From positions 1 to 64,000 of the forward strand of contig JAUIKM010000013.1 in the NCBI GenBank assembly GCA_030430495.1: a DNA stretch of 64,000 nucleotides, read 5' to 3'. Shown in pieces: positions 1-9,100 of this stretch (the first letter of the stretch is position 1; the number at the start of each line of letters is the position of its first letter). This DNA comes from a bacterium (lineage in GTDB: Bacteria; Bacteroidota; Ignavibacteria; Kapaibacteriales; UBA7675). Position numbers and translations under genes: made by a program. A model generated the notes under the pieces. The model saw only the letters and a list, made by a program, of their open reading frames with translations, searched no databases and was not told the DNA's origin.

Positions 1-36
1 TTGATTTTCAACCGGGATTACTGCATGTTGTGACAT

Positions 37-109
37 ATCGATTTCCGATCCGTTTCGTTAAGAAGGTATTTATTCTTCTCCTTAGCATCGGCCGGAAATC
101 GATTTTTTT
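37..109 (+). terminator. possible intrinsic terminator of an upstream gene
   Basis: The arms ATCGATTTCCG (37-47) and CGGAAATCGAT (93-103) are perfectly complementary and are followed by a run of T (103-109). A small inner hairpin (AGAAG / CTTCT) lies between them. This would fit the end of a plus-strand gene that stops left of the window. The loop is long (about 45 bases), so confidence is limited. Confidence 0.35.
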
Positions 110-122
110 AAACATACAGTCT

Positions 123-233
123 GCCACGACAGACCACCTCCGGTTCAGAACACAAACCTCCCACCCTGCTTCTTTCAGCAGTTTTTTGATTTAGTCCTTC
201 GCGGAGCAGCCGCCAACCGGTATCGCGGCCTGC
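123..233. repeat. 111-bp direct repeat, copy 1
   Basis: This segment is almost identical to 1605-1716: one base change and one extra T in a T-run (about 109 of 111 positions by eye). Weaker similarity continues for some 80 bases on the right, for example CAAGCGGTAAAAAACTGA near 270 against CAAGCGGGAAAAAACTGA near 1750. The two copies bracket the lipoprotein gene at 493-1431. No open reading frame or transposase is seen inside the repeat. Confidence 0.9.
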
Positions 234-492
234 CCTACAATGCTACAATGCAGAAACCACATTTCAAGCGGTAAAAAACTGAGCGGTCATGAGACGTTGA
301 CAAGCGGGCCTGGAATCGCACCAAACGGATTTGTGCACGGTGCGGTTTCTACATCCCCCGAACAACAGCGCCGCAGCCGCCAACTGGAATGTATTCAACT
401 TAACAATACGTAGCCAATACGTATTGTGCACAAGCAGCATCTATTGTAATATTGACAATTATCTGGATCCATTTAATATTCCGACAGCTACA

Positions 493-1431
493 ATGAAAAA
501 GTCACTTCCAGTCTTCTTGTTGACGCTATCAATAGTAATCTTCGCTGCCGCCTGTACCGAAGATGTCCAGAATCCCCAACCAGATGATTCTCCTCCCGAC
601 GTGGGCAGCCTGGAAGACCACGCTTACTTCCTTATGCGTCTGGAAGAAGCGACCAGATTGATTGCACAAATCGAAGATTCTCTCGATCGTTCGATTGACG
701 ATATTGAGGGAATAAGCCGCGACGCCGCAGGAAGCGAAACCGGAGAGATCAATAGCAGGAAAATACTCCAAAAGCTCGGTCGAGTCCTTCAAAATTTATC
801 TTCGTACAAACAGCAACTGGAATTCGAGTTAAACCAGAAGGACTCCGCGGCAAGTGGCGGCAAGGAACCAGCGTATGAACACTACATCAACACCATTACC
901 CATCTTCGAGCAATTCTCGAGGCGAAATCGCGCCAAATAGAAGACCTGGAGGAAAAACTTGAAGTATCAACAGCAAAGTTGCAGGACGCAGTCAAATCCA
1001 GAATCGAGAAGGAACGGCAACTGGAACAGACGAGCGCCGAGCTGCTGAATGCAGTCAATATTGCCAAACAACACAATATTACTATTGATGAGCTGAAGGA
1101 AACAATCGCCAACCTGCGCAAGGGCTTTTACATTGCACGCACAAAAGATGAGTTGTTGAATAAAGGATTTTACTTCGTCGACGAAGGAATGTTTGGATCA
1201 GGCGGCTATCTCGTTGCGCCCAGAAAGCTCATGAATTCAACGACCTTCGATGAAATAGACGACATTCTCTCTTACCCCAGCATCCGGTTTCAGAATGAGA
1301 TCAAGAAGATCCATTCCGTACACGCTTACCTCAAAGAAGCATACGAAGTTAAACAACGAAGTCTGATGATTCACGATCCTCAACTTTTCTGGTCGGTGGG
1401 AAAATATTTAGTCATAGAATTGAAGGATTGA
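493..1431 (+). CDS. coiled-coil lipoprotein of unknown function
   Basis: The start at 493 is chosen over the longer frame from 331 because it gives a clean lipoprotein signal: a basic start (MKKS), a hydrophobic stretch and a lipobox ending AAAC at about residue 21. The mature protein (312 residues in total) is acidic after the cysteine. From about residue 45 to 215 it is highly charged and heptad-like, hence predicted coiled coil, followed by a small C-terminal region with several aromatic residues. No enzymatic motif is visible, so an envelope-anchored structural or spacer role is inferred. The gene is visibly richer in A+T than its neighbours and sits between two near-identical direct repeats, which suggests transfer or a repeat-mediated cassette. 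No Shine-Dalgarno is evident. Confidence 0.75.
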   Translation: MKKSLPVFLLTLSIVIFAAACTEDVQNPQPDDSPPDVGSLEDHAYFLMRLEEATRLIAQIEDSLDRSIDDIEGISRDAAGSETGEINSRKILQKLGRVLQNLSSYKQQLEFELNQKDSAASGGKEPAYEHYINTITHLRAILEAKSRQIEDLEEKLEVSTAKLQDAVKSRIEKERQLEQTSAELLNAVNIAKQHNITIDELKETIANLRKGFYIARTKDELLNKGFYFVDEGMFGSGGYLVAPRKLMNSTTFDEIDDILSYPSIRFQNEIKKIHSVHAYLKEAYEVKQRSLMIHDPQLFWSVGKYLVIELKD

Positions 1432-1959
1432 TTTAACCTGGCAACAACATCGGCCTGTATCTCGGCAGATCATCGTTCAAGTATCTCAAGTGTGCTTTCA
1501 CATATGTTGAAAGCGGCAATGTAACAATCGGGATTATTGTTTACATGTCAACTACTTTCGCTCGGGCCGTACTCCACCGAGATCAAGGGGACCGCCCCGC
1601 CGCCGCCACGACAGACCACCTCCGGTTCAGAACACAAACCTCCCACCCTGCTTCTTTCAGCAGTTTTTTTGGTTTAGTCCTTCGCGGAGCAGCCGCCAAC
1701 CGGTATCGCGGCCTGCTGACATCAGTCTAACACGCTTTCACCGGAATTCAAGCGGGAAAAAACTGATCGGACTCTGCGCGTAGGTAAGCGGGCATTCCAG
1801 CCGTACAAACGTTTATCGGCTTCATGCTGGAGGATTTACTGGAGACACAAAACGCCAGGTATTCCAACCGGTGCAAAGGCTTCTATCCCGACACTGCACG
1901 ACAAACAAAAAATCAAGCGAGCCTGAGACCGGAGTGCAACGAAGGGCTCAAAGCGGTCA
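1432..1959. other. 528-bp intergenic region with repeat copy 2
   Basis: Lies between two genes that converge (lipoprotein on plus, ispG on minus). Apart from the repeat at 1605-1716 I see no gene; short open frames here are not supported by any recognisable protein. Confidence 0.6.
1605..1716. repeat. 111-bp direct repeat, copy 2
   Basis: Second copy of the repeat at 123-233, in the same orientation and 1482 bp further on. It contains CTGC-N8-GCAG followed by a run of T, which could act as a weak terminator. The flanking sequence on the left differs between copies from the first base, so the repeat has a sharp left border and a fading right border. Confidence 0.9.
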
Positions 1960-3939
1960 TCAGGAAATCCCCTCCACCACCGGCTCCACCCAAACCCCGT
2001 CCTCGCGTATGAGATCGATCAGTGCGTCGACGGCTTCTTCCGTGACGACGTTCTTGCGCACGACGTTCTGACCGCGGTACAGCGTGATACGCCCCGGACC
2101 CGATCCGACATAACCGTAGTCCGCGTCGGCCATTTCGCCGGGACCGTTAACAATGCAGCCCATGATCCCGATTTTGACGCCCTTTAAATGATCCGTGCGC
2201 GAACGGATCATCGCAGTGGTTTCCTGCAGGTCAAACAAGGTGCGGCCGCAGGAGGGACAGGATATATATTCGGTGCGCGAAATGCGAGTGCGCGTGGCCT
2301 GCAGAATGCCGAAGCTGAAAGAATTTAAACTGCGGTGACTGACCTGCGCTCCCCCGCTCAACCACAAGCCGTCGCCCATGCCGTCGAGCAGCAAAGCTCC
2401 CGCGTCGGTGGCGGCACGCAGCAGCAGACGATCGGCATCCAGATCGTTAAATTCTCTGCGAATAACAACCGGATTGTTAACACCGCTCCCGATCAGCGTG
2501 CACAAGGCGCGGCGCATGGCCGGCATCCTGTGTTTGTTGTCGCTCGAAAGGACAAGTACGGCGTTGGCTGTGTTCTTCAGCATCTGAACCAACGATTCGT
2601 CCAGGTCTTCCGTTCGTGTGTTAACCAGACAGACCGAGCCGACCGACCCTCCCTCCTGGAAAAACTCATCTCTATTAAACAGCGGCAGCACGTGCTCGCG
2701 CCGCGGTCGATTTTTCCAGACATTAGAATCTTCGATTAAACGCAGGGTGCCGGGAAGCTCAAAATCCACCTCTTTTGCACCGACGTACACCGCGTCGCAG
2801 GCCAGGTCTCCAATATTCCATTTGTCGAGCGGCACCGAGTAATTGTAGCCAACGGCGCTGAGTACGGCCGGAGTTATCGATTCCATGTGCGAGAGATCGG
2901 CAATCACGCGCGGAACATTTGCGCCGCCGAACGAGCCGACGGTAATCGACTCGCGCCGCGAATACACGTACGGGTCGTAGGGCAGTTGTTTAAGCGCCGG
3001 AATTGGCGCGTGATCTTTTCTGTTTGTATAACGCTCCACCAGCGCACGCGCCACCGGAATCTCCGCCTCGGGTTCCTCGGTTAAACTCACGCGCACCGTG
3101 TCGCCCAGACCGTCCTCCAGCAGCGTGCCGATACCCACCGCCGACTTTGTACGCCCGTCCTCGCCGTCGCCCGCTTCCGTCACGCCCAGATGCAGCGGAT
3201 AATTCATGCCCTCTTTTAACATCGTGGCCACCAGCAGTCGGTATGCCTGCACCATAACCTGCGTGTTGCTGGCTTTCATCGACAGCACGATGTCGTGATA
3301 GTTTTCCGCGCGACAAATTCGCAGGAACTCCATCGCGGACTCGACCATACCCAGCGGCGTGTCACCGTAACGGCTCATAATGCGATCCGACAGCGAACCG
3401 TGGTTCGTGCCGATGCGCATCGCCGTGCCGTACTCCTTGCAGATTCTAACCAGCGGCGTAAAACGCTCCGCAATGCGTTCAATCTCAGCCTCGTACTGCG
3501 CGTCGGAATATTCGATCAACTGAAACTTTTTCTTGTCGGCGTAGTTGCCGGGATTAACACGCACTTTTTCAACAATGCGCGCGGCCAGTTCGGCGGCATT
3601 CGGTGTAAAATGAATGTCGGCAATCAGCGGCGTGGTGTAGCCCTGTGCGCGCAGTTCCTGTTTAATATTCTCCAGGTTGCGCGCTTCCTTTAAACTCGGC
3701 GCGGTGATGCGCACGTACTCACAGCCGGCCTCGATCATGCGAATGCTCTGCGCCACCGTCGCGGCCGTGTCCATCGTGTCGGTCGTGGTCATCGACTGCA
3801 CGCGGATCGGCTTGTCGCCGCCGAGCGCCACGTCCCCAATCTTCACTTCACGCGTTTTGAAGCGCGAATACGCCGTCAGGCTGTTGCAATAAGGATCGTT
3901 CGGCTCAATGCTCGTATGCTGGTTGGAGCGTGTTTCCAT
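1960..3939 (-). CDS. ispG: (E)-4-hydroxy-3-methylbut-2-enyl-diphosphate synthase, long form
   Basis: IspG (GcpE) makes HMBPP from methylerythritol cyclodiphosphate, the penultimate step of the MEP isoprenoid pathway, using a [4Fe-4S] cluster in the cytoplasm. The N-terminal TIM-barrel part is clear (VQSMTTTDT, EYVRITAP, ADIHFTP, VRVNPGNYADKK). The C-terminal cluster domain has CPSCGRTLFD and MGCIVNGPGE, which supply the conserved cysteines. At 659 residues it is the long form with an extra central domain, as in Bacteroidota, Chlorobi, Chlamydiae and plants, rather than the ~370-residue enterobacterial form. The ATG at 3939 has a GGAA 6 bases upstream. It lies downstream of, and co-directional with, the surface operon but about 100 bp away, so it is probably a separate unit. 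The gene is rich in TTAA despite being a core gene. Confidence 0.96.
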   Translation of the reverse strand: METRSNQHTSIEPNDPYCNSLTAYSRFKTREVKIGDVALGGDKPIRVQSMTTTDTMDTAATVAQSIRMIEAGCEYVRITAPSLKEARNLENIKQELRAQGYTTPLIADIHFTPNAAELAARIVEKVRVNPGNYADKKKFQLIEYSDAQYEAEIERIAERFTPLVRICKEYGTAMRIGTNHGSLSDRIMSRYGDTPLGMVESAMEFLRICRAENYHDIVLSMKASNTQVMVQAYRLLVATMLKEGMNYPLHLGVTEAGDGEDGRTKSAVGIGTLLEDGLGDTVRVSLTEEPEAEIPVARALVERYTNRKDHAPIPALKQLPYDPYVYSRRESITVGSFGGANVPRVIADLSHMESITPAVLSAVGYNYSVPLDKWNIGDLACDAVYVGAKEVDFELPGTLRLIEDSNVWKNRPRREHVLPLFNRDEFFQEGGSVGSVCLVNTRTEDLDESLVQMLKNTANAVLVLSSDNKHRMPAMRRALCTLIGSGVNNPVVIRREFNDLDADRLLLRAATDAGALLLDGMGDGLWLSGGAQVSHRSLNSFSFGILQATRTRISRTEYISCPSCGRTLFDLQETTAMIRSRTDHLKGVKIGIMGCIVNGPGEMADADYGYVGSGPGRITLYRGQNVVRKNVVTEEAVDALIDLIREDGVWVEPVVEGIS

Positions 3940-4043
3940 GCGGATTCCGGGACTTTCGGATCGGTTTTGTTCGCCTGCCGCACAAGTTGCGGGCCGGTTT
4001 GCAGCTACGTCGGATTCGACGCGCTTTTATTGGATGCCGACCG

Positions 4044-6152
4044 CTATTTGCCGGGTTCGTATTCAATCACCAGCGCGGGGCTGCTGCGCCAACGCTCATC
4101 GCGCGCCTCGATTTCATATCTGTAAGCCTGATCGATCTGCGCCGAACGGTCCACAAAACTCGAAGCCGGAGCATCCAGCTGCGCCGCGTTGATCTTTTTA
4201 CCGCTTGTTTTATTAACGCGCATAATCACATATCCGGCCGGCGGTGGTCCGGCTCCCGCGCGCCAGCTCAGGGTAAGCTTGCCGTCCACATTTGTGGCGC
4301 TGCCCATTTCCGGTTGCGCCGGCAGTGTGTTTAACGGCATGGACAGAGTCTGCATTGTTGAATAATCCGACGCATTGCCCGCACTGTCCACGGCGGCAAC
4401 CGCCACTGCGACACGCCCGCTGTCGACAACCGTCCAGCGGTATTCCGGCACGGTCGACGCCGGAAACTCCACCAGCTCTTCCCTGCCATTGTTAACAGTT
4501 TTCAGGCGGTACAAGGCCAGGTCTTCGGCCGCAACGCTGGTCCACTCCACGAGCAGTTCACGCGAGCCGCCGATTTGTTCAAAGCGCCGAATAAATGGCG
4601 CGGGAGGCGGCGTCACATCCGGCAGACGCAGCGCAATCAGATCCGTGGGCGCCGAGTTGTTGTAACTCCGATCAACGGCGTGCACGACGTAGCCGTAAAA
4701 AGTCTGTGACTCGCGCGGCAGTGTGTCGACATAGCTGGTGTCCGTTAAATATCCTTCGTGCAGTTTAAAGCGCGTTCCCATTGCGCGGTCGGAGGCGCGC
4801 TCCAGCACATAACCCAGCAGGTCAGCAGCATCCACCGCATTCCAGCTTAAACGAATCAAACCGGTGTCGGCAACAGCCGTAAAACCGCCCGGCGTACGCG
4901 GCGCACGTGTGTCGGCCAGAACAATGTCGACCGTATCCGAGGGCGCGCTGAATTTCCCTTCACCTGCCGTGCTGCGCAGGAAATACCGGTAGTTAACGCC
5001 CTGCCGCACCATCGGATCGATCCAACTTGTCGCCGTGTCCCACAGCGCATCCGAGAGCGGGTGCATCCGTTTAAACTCTGTTTCGTTGTCTTCCCTGCGC
5101 CAGACTTCGTAGCCCGACGCCTTGCCGCCGCGCGGCGAGCGCCAATTAAACATCACACCGGACCCAAACTCGCGCCAGACGATATTCCGCGGCGGGCCGG
5201 GAACTTCACTTCCGTCGGGACGCGCACTCACAATCGGGCTGGGCGCGCTCTCAAATCCAAAGGCGTTGACGGATTTAACATAGTAAAAATACTCTCTGTC
5301 GAAGTCGAGAAAACGATCCTGAAAACTCTCCTCCGCTGCGGCCGCGCTCTCCGCACCGACGTTGACAACCGGCAAATAACCGCTGCCGTTGACGCGTTCA
5401 AACGGCCCCAGCACGTCGTCGGCGCGGTAGATGTTAAACGTCACAATATCGCCGCGACGCATGTCTTCAAGCGGCCTGGGCCAACTCAGGCGGATGCCGC
5501 CGTTTTGCGGTTCGATATTGACATAAGCAACCGGCGCAATCACCTGGGCCGAGGTTGTTGTAAACATCTTTGTCTGCCCAAGCTCGCTCTCGGCTCCGTT
5601 TTGCAGCGCGGTCACACGATACTGCGCCTGCACTTGCCTGGCCGATATCGAATCGATACAAATCTCGCCGTGCACAAAACCAAAATCCCAGTTGACCAGA
5701 CTGACGACTTTTAACAGAGCGACGGCATCGCGATTGTTAAACAGATTTTCAAAGACCGTCTGATCAATCGTCCGTACCGGGTTGACCGCACCGTAGAGCG
5801 AGAGCACAACATTGCCGCGCAGCTCGCCGAGCAGGTCGTTTATCTGCTCGGGCTCGCGCAGGCGCTGAATATCCGCGCCGACCTGTGTCCATCCGGCGCC
5901 GATGGAGCTGCGGCGATACACGCGAAATCCATTCACATTTGCGCTGCGCAGTCCCTCCCAACGCAGATACACGGCATCGCGGCCGACGTAGGAAATCACT
6001 TGCGGACTGTCCTGCGCCAGAACATCCACCCCGATGGTTAACAAAAGGATCATGCCAAAAGCGAGCAGCTTTTTCAGATGCTTTAACCCTCCCTGCGGTT
6101 CGGGTAGCGCAAACAGCCTCTTTTTGTTCGTCATTGTGTTTAATGCCGCCAT
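4044..6152 (-). CDS. secreted protein with six fibronectin type III repeats
   Basis: The start at 6152 is preferred: it has AGGA 6 bases upstream and lies 22 bp after the stop of the giant gene, whereas the longer frame to 6221 overlaps that gene. The protein (702 residues) opens with a basic stretch and one hydrophobic segment ending VLAQ, a signal peptide with signal peptidase I site. The rest is a string of about six fibronectin type III-like domains, each with a LRLSW/VEW-type strand and a GY-x-[VI] strand (for example LRWEGL, IRLSWPRP, MFNWRSP, IRLSWNAV, LLVEWTSV, LTLSWRAG). Such proteins are extracellular or outer-membrane-associated binding or spacer proteins. No T9SS tail is obvious at the C-terminus. 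It is the last gene of the four-gene operon starting at 18645. Confidence 0.85.
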   Translation of the reverse strand: MAALNTMTNKKRLFALPEPQGGLKHLKKLLAFGMILLLTIGVDVLAQDSPQVISYVGRDAVYLRWEGLRSANVNGFRVYRRSSIGAGWTQVGADIQRLREPEQINDLLGELRGNVVLSLYGAVNPVRTIDQTVFENLFNNRDAVALLKVVSLVNWDFGFVHGEICIDSISARQVQAQYRVTALQNGAESELGQTKMFTTTSAQVIAPVAYVNIEPQNGGIRLSWPRPLEDMRRGDIVTFNIYRADDVLGPFERVNGSGYLPVVNVGAESAAAAEESFQDRFLDFDREYFYYVKSVNAFGFESAPSPIVSARPDGSEVPGPPRNIVWREFGSGVMFNWRSPRGGKASGYEVWRREDNETEFKRMHPLSDALWDTATSWIDPMVRQGVNYRYFLRSTAGEGKFSAPSDTVDIVLADTRAPRTPGGFTAVADTGLIRLSWNAVDAADLLGYVLERASDRAMGTRFKLHEGYLTDTSYVDTLPRESQTFYGYVVHAVDRSYNNSAPTDLIALRLPDVTPPPAPFIRRFEQIGGSRELLVEWTSVAAEDLALYRLKTVNNGREELVEFPASTVPEYRWTVVDSGRVAVAVAAVDSAGNASDYSTMQTLSMPLNTLPAQPEMGSATNVDGKLTLSWRAGAGPPPAGYVIMRVNKTSGKKINAAQLDAPASSFVDRSAQIDQAYRYEIEARDERWRSSPALVIEYEPGK

Positions 6153-6174
6153 CGTCGATCCTGTTGACAGTCGC

Positions 6175-9100
6175 TTAAAGAGAAGTCTCGAATCCAACGT
6201 CGAGTTGAGCCGAATCGGCATAGATCCACACGTCCCAGCTCACCTGAGCCGTACCCGCAAGTTTCAAACGCGAAGTTGAAGCCTGAAGCTGCGCAGCGAG
6301 GAACAAACGGCCGCTGATCAGGTTTGCCGTGCCAAGCGGCGTGTCCAGATCGACGTCCCAATATCCCTCAAACGACGCGCTCGCGTTTAACGTGCTCGTC
6401 GAACGAACGTAGTCGAAGTCGCCGGTGAAGTTGACGCCGAGCGCGACTATCACGTCCACCACGCCGAAGGGAAAAGTATTGTTAAACTCGTAAAAAAGTT
6501 TGCCGTGCAGCCGCGCGCGATCGCTGCTGATGTCCACGTCGCCTTCCAGATTGAGCGCCTGGAACAGCGATCCCGAGAGTTCTTCGCTTTTGATGTAAAA
6601 GTCCGTCGGCGAATAGAGATAATTGATCTTGCCGTTAAACTGCGCTATGCCGCCGTCGGCGTCCGGCAAGGCGATAAACATGCGCACAAAACCGTCCAGT
6701 TGTTCCGTCGGCGCCCAGCGCAGATTCAACTGACCTTCGCCGAAGAGGTTGTCCTCCATCTGCAGCAGCCACATCTTGCCGTTCAGACTGAAAACACCGG
6801 GCGTCAGCACCATGCTTAAACGCCCGGCAAAGACCTCTCCGCCCGGCGTGTTGCCGATGCCGATGACGGCTTTAAACGAATAGTCGTCGTAGTGCGCCGG
6901 CGAACCCTCCTGCGAACCGATCGGCGGATTGTAGTTGTAGCCCACGCCGCCGCCCAGTTCCAGCAGCGAAAGGCCCGTCTGCCCCAGCGGAATGCGCGTG
7001 CCGAGCGTCATCTCGGCATACCAGTAGGTGTAGCTGTTTAAACTGTCAATCGGCGCGCTGCCGATCACAAGCATGCCGCTCAGGCCATTGTTGATCAGTT
7101 TTTTGATGCCGATGTCGAACTCGCCTTTGAACTCCGTACCGGAATATTCAAACGCGCCCGCAAACTCGACCGGCCCGGCCTCAAAACTGATGTGCGCTTT
7201 GTTAAACGCCACCGCAACCGTCGGCCCCGGCGCTATGCTGACCGTGCCCGTCACATCTTCGATGCCGATCAGCGGCATGGCAAAGCCGCCCTGCATCTCC
7301 AGCGAATATTCCTCATTGCTCAGTGCAAACGCAATTGTGTTAACATGCAGATCAAAGCCGCGGCCAAAGCTGATTGATCTGTCGATGCGGATCTCGTCGG
7401 CTTTGATCTCGCCCAGGGAGTTAATCTCAAAACCGCTGATGTCCATCTCGCCGTAGTTTTCCGAGGAAATGACGGCGCTTATAGTCAACGTGCCCACGCC
7501 GCTGCCCTCGTCGTAGCTGATGCCCGTGCCGTTGCGCAGCATGAAGGCCGTGTTAAGTCGCGGAATCGAAACCGGATCGTCGGTCGAAACCGTCGCGGCC
7601 CAGGTCTCACCCGAGCGCCCCACGCCGACGCGCAGCGTGCCTTCAAAAGGCGACGGCAGGCCAATCGCTCCGCCGAAATACCCGTTGCCGTTTAACTCGT
7701 TGTCCTTAAAACCTATCGCAAGGCTGTCAATTTCAAACAGATAACCGGCAAACCCGGCCTGGAACAATGTGCCGCCAAGCGAAATCTCACCGCTCAGACC
7801 TGACGGCGCAATGGCAAAGTCCTGCACGCTCAAGGTCGGCGGACGACCGCGTTCAACATCCTTGAATATCGGCGGCAGTTCCAGCGACGCGTTGTGAATG
7901 ACAATGCCTTTGAAGTCGTAGGCAAAGCCGGGCATGCTGCGCTCTTCGTGCATGTCGATGCTGAAACGCGTGCCGTCGCGCAGTTTAAATCCTCCCACCT
8001 CTATGCCGGGAACATGTGAAACCGTGCCGAGGAAATTGCCGACGGTGTCAACTTCGGCGTAGAAAGACATCGGATCTTCTATGTTGCGGTGTTTTAAACC
8101 GCCGCCGATGCCCGCGCCCATCTGCGCCCGCACCACCAGCGAGTCGAGCGTGACGGTAAAACCCCACATCGTGGTTTCAAATCCGGCGGGAGTGCGCCAG
8201 ACGACGTAGCCGCCGCGCGCTATCTGCTCCCCGGCGTCGTTTTCTTCCAGTTCCACATCAACGATGTTTAATTCCAGGTCGCTGAGCAGCGCCACAAACT
8301 GGCCATTGCTGTTGTCCAGCTTGCCGCTGCTGTTTAACAGGTCGCCAGGCGTAGCCGGCTCGTCCAGCACAACGGTAAACAACTGTTCGTCGACGCCGAT
8401 TTTGAATCGGTCAAAACTTTTGGTGCTGAGCGTGTCGCGCACTTCCGGCGGACGGCAGACGTCTTCGTAGCGTTCGTCGCAGGATTCCAGGATTGTTATC
8501 AGCTCTTCTTCAGGCGGGTCGAGTGCCAGCGTGCGGCCCATGCCGAATAGTTCGGTCGTGTCGCTCTCCGGATCGACGTCGAGTCGCGGCGTTTCCACCC
8601 TGAACATCAACTCAATATCGTTGACGTAGTTAACATCTTCATCCCAATAGCCACCCATGGCGTGCGCGCGGCCGGCGTAGTTTGTCTCGGCGTCCTCGTC
8701 GCGACTGTCGGGAAAACTGTTAACAATCGTCGCGGGATTGCCGCCGCCGCTCCACAGTTGTTTGGCGGCCTGGAAAGCAAAGTCTGGCGGTCCGTTGCTG
8801 AAACGCAGGGGTTGCAGGTTCAAGGGCGAAACGGCGTCAAACTGCTCGCTGCGGCAGACCGTGCCGGCGCGCAGCCACCTGACGGAGATGGTAAACCTGG
8901 CAAAACCCTCGCCGAAGTTAAATGTGGTGCGCGCCACGCCGCCGCCGTCGGTTTTGCGCGTCACAAGACTGTCGCTTCCGTCAAAACCGTAGCTGACGGC
9001 TTCGCCGGCCGTCAGCGTGACGGAGAACTCGACGTCTTCGCCGCTCAGGCCGCTGTGATCGCCGCGCACGACGCGCGCCGTGACTTCTTTGTTTGTTGTC

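Larger units (their letters stand above)
1..492. other. 492-bp intergenic region
   Basis: It holds a possible terminator (37-109) and the first copy of the 111-bp repeat (123-233). The last 100 bases before the lipoprotein start are AT-rich and may carry its promoter. An in-frame reading extends upstream to 331 but has no signal peptide logic and is not taken as coding. Confidence 0.6.

Noticed and set aside
331-492. Upstream extension of the lipoprotein frame
   Set aside because: It would place 54 unrelated residues before a perfect lipoprotein signal peptide.
6153-6221. Longer N-terminus of the fibronectin protein
   Set aside because: It would overlap the giant gene by 47 bp, and a better start with AGGA exists at 6152.
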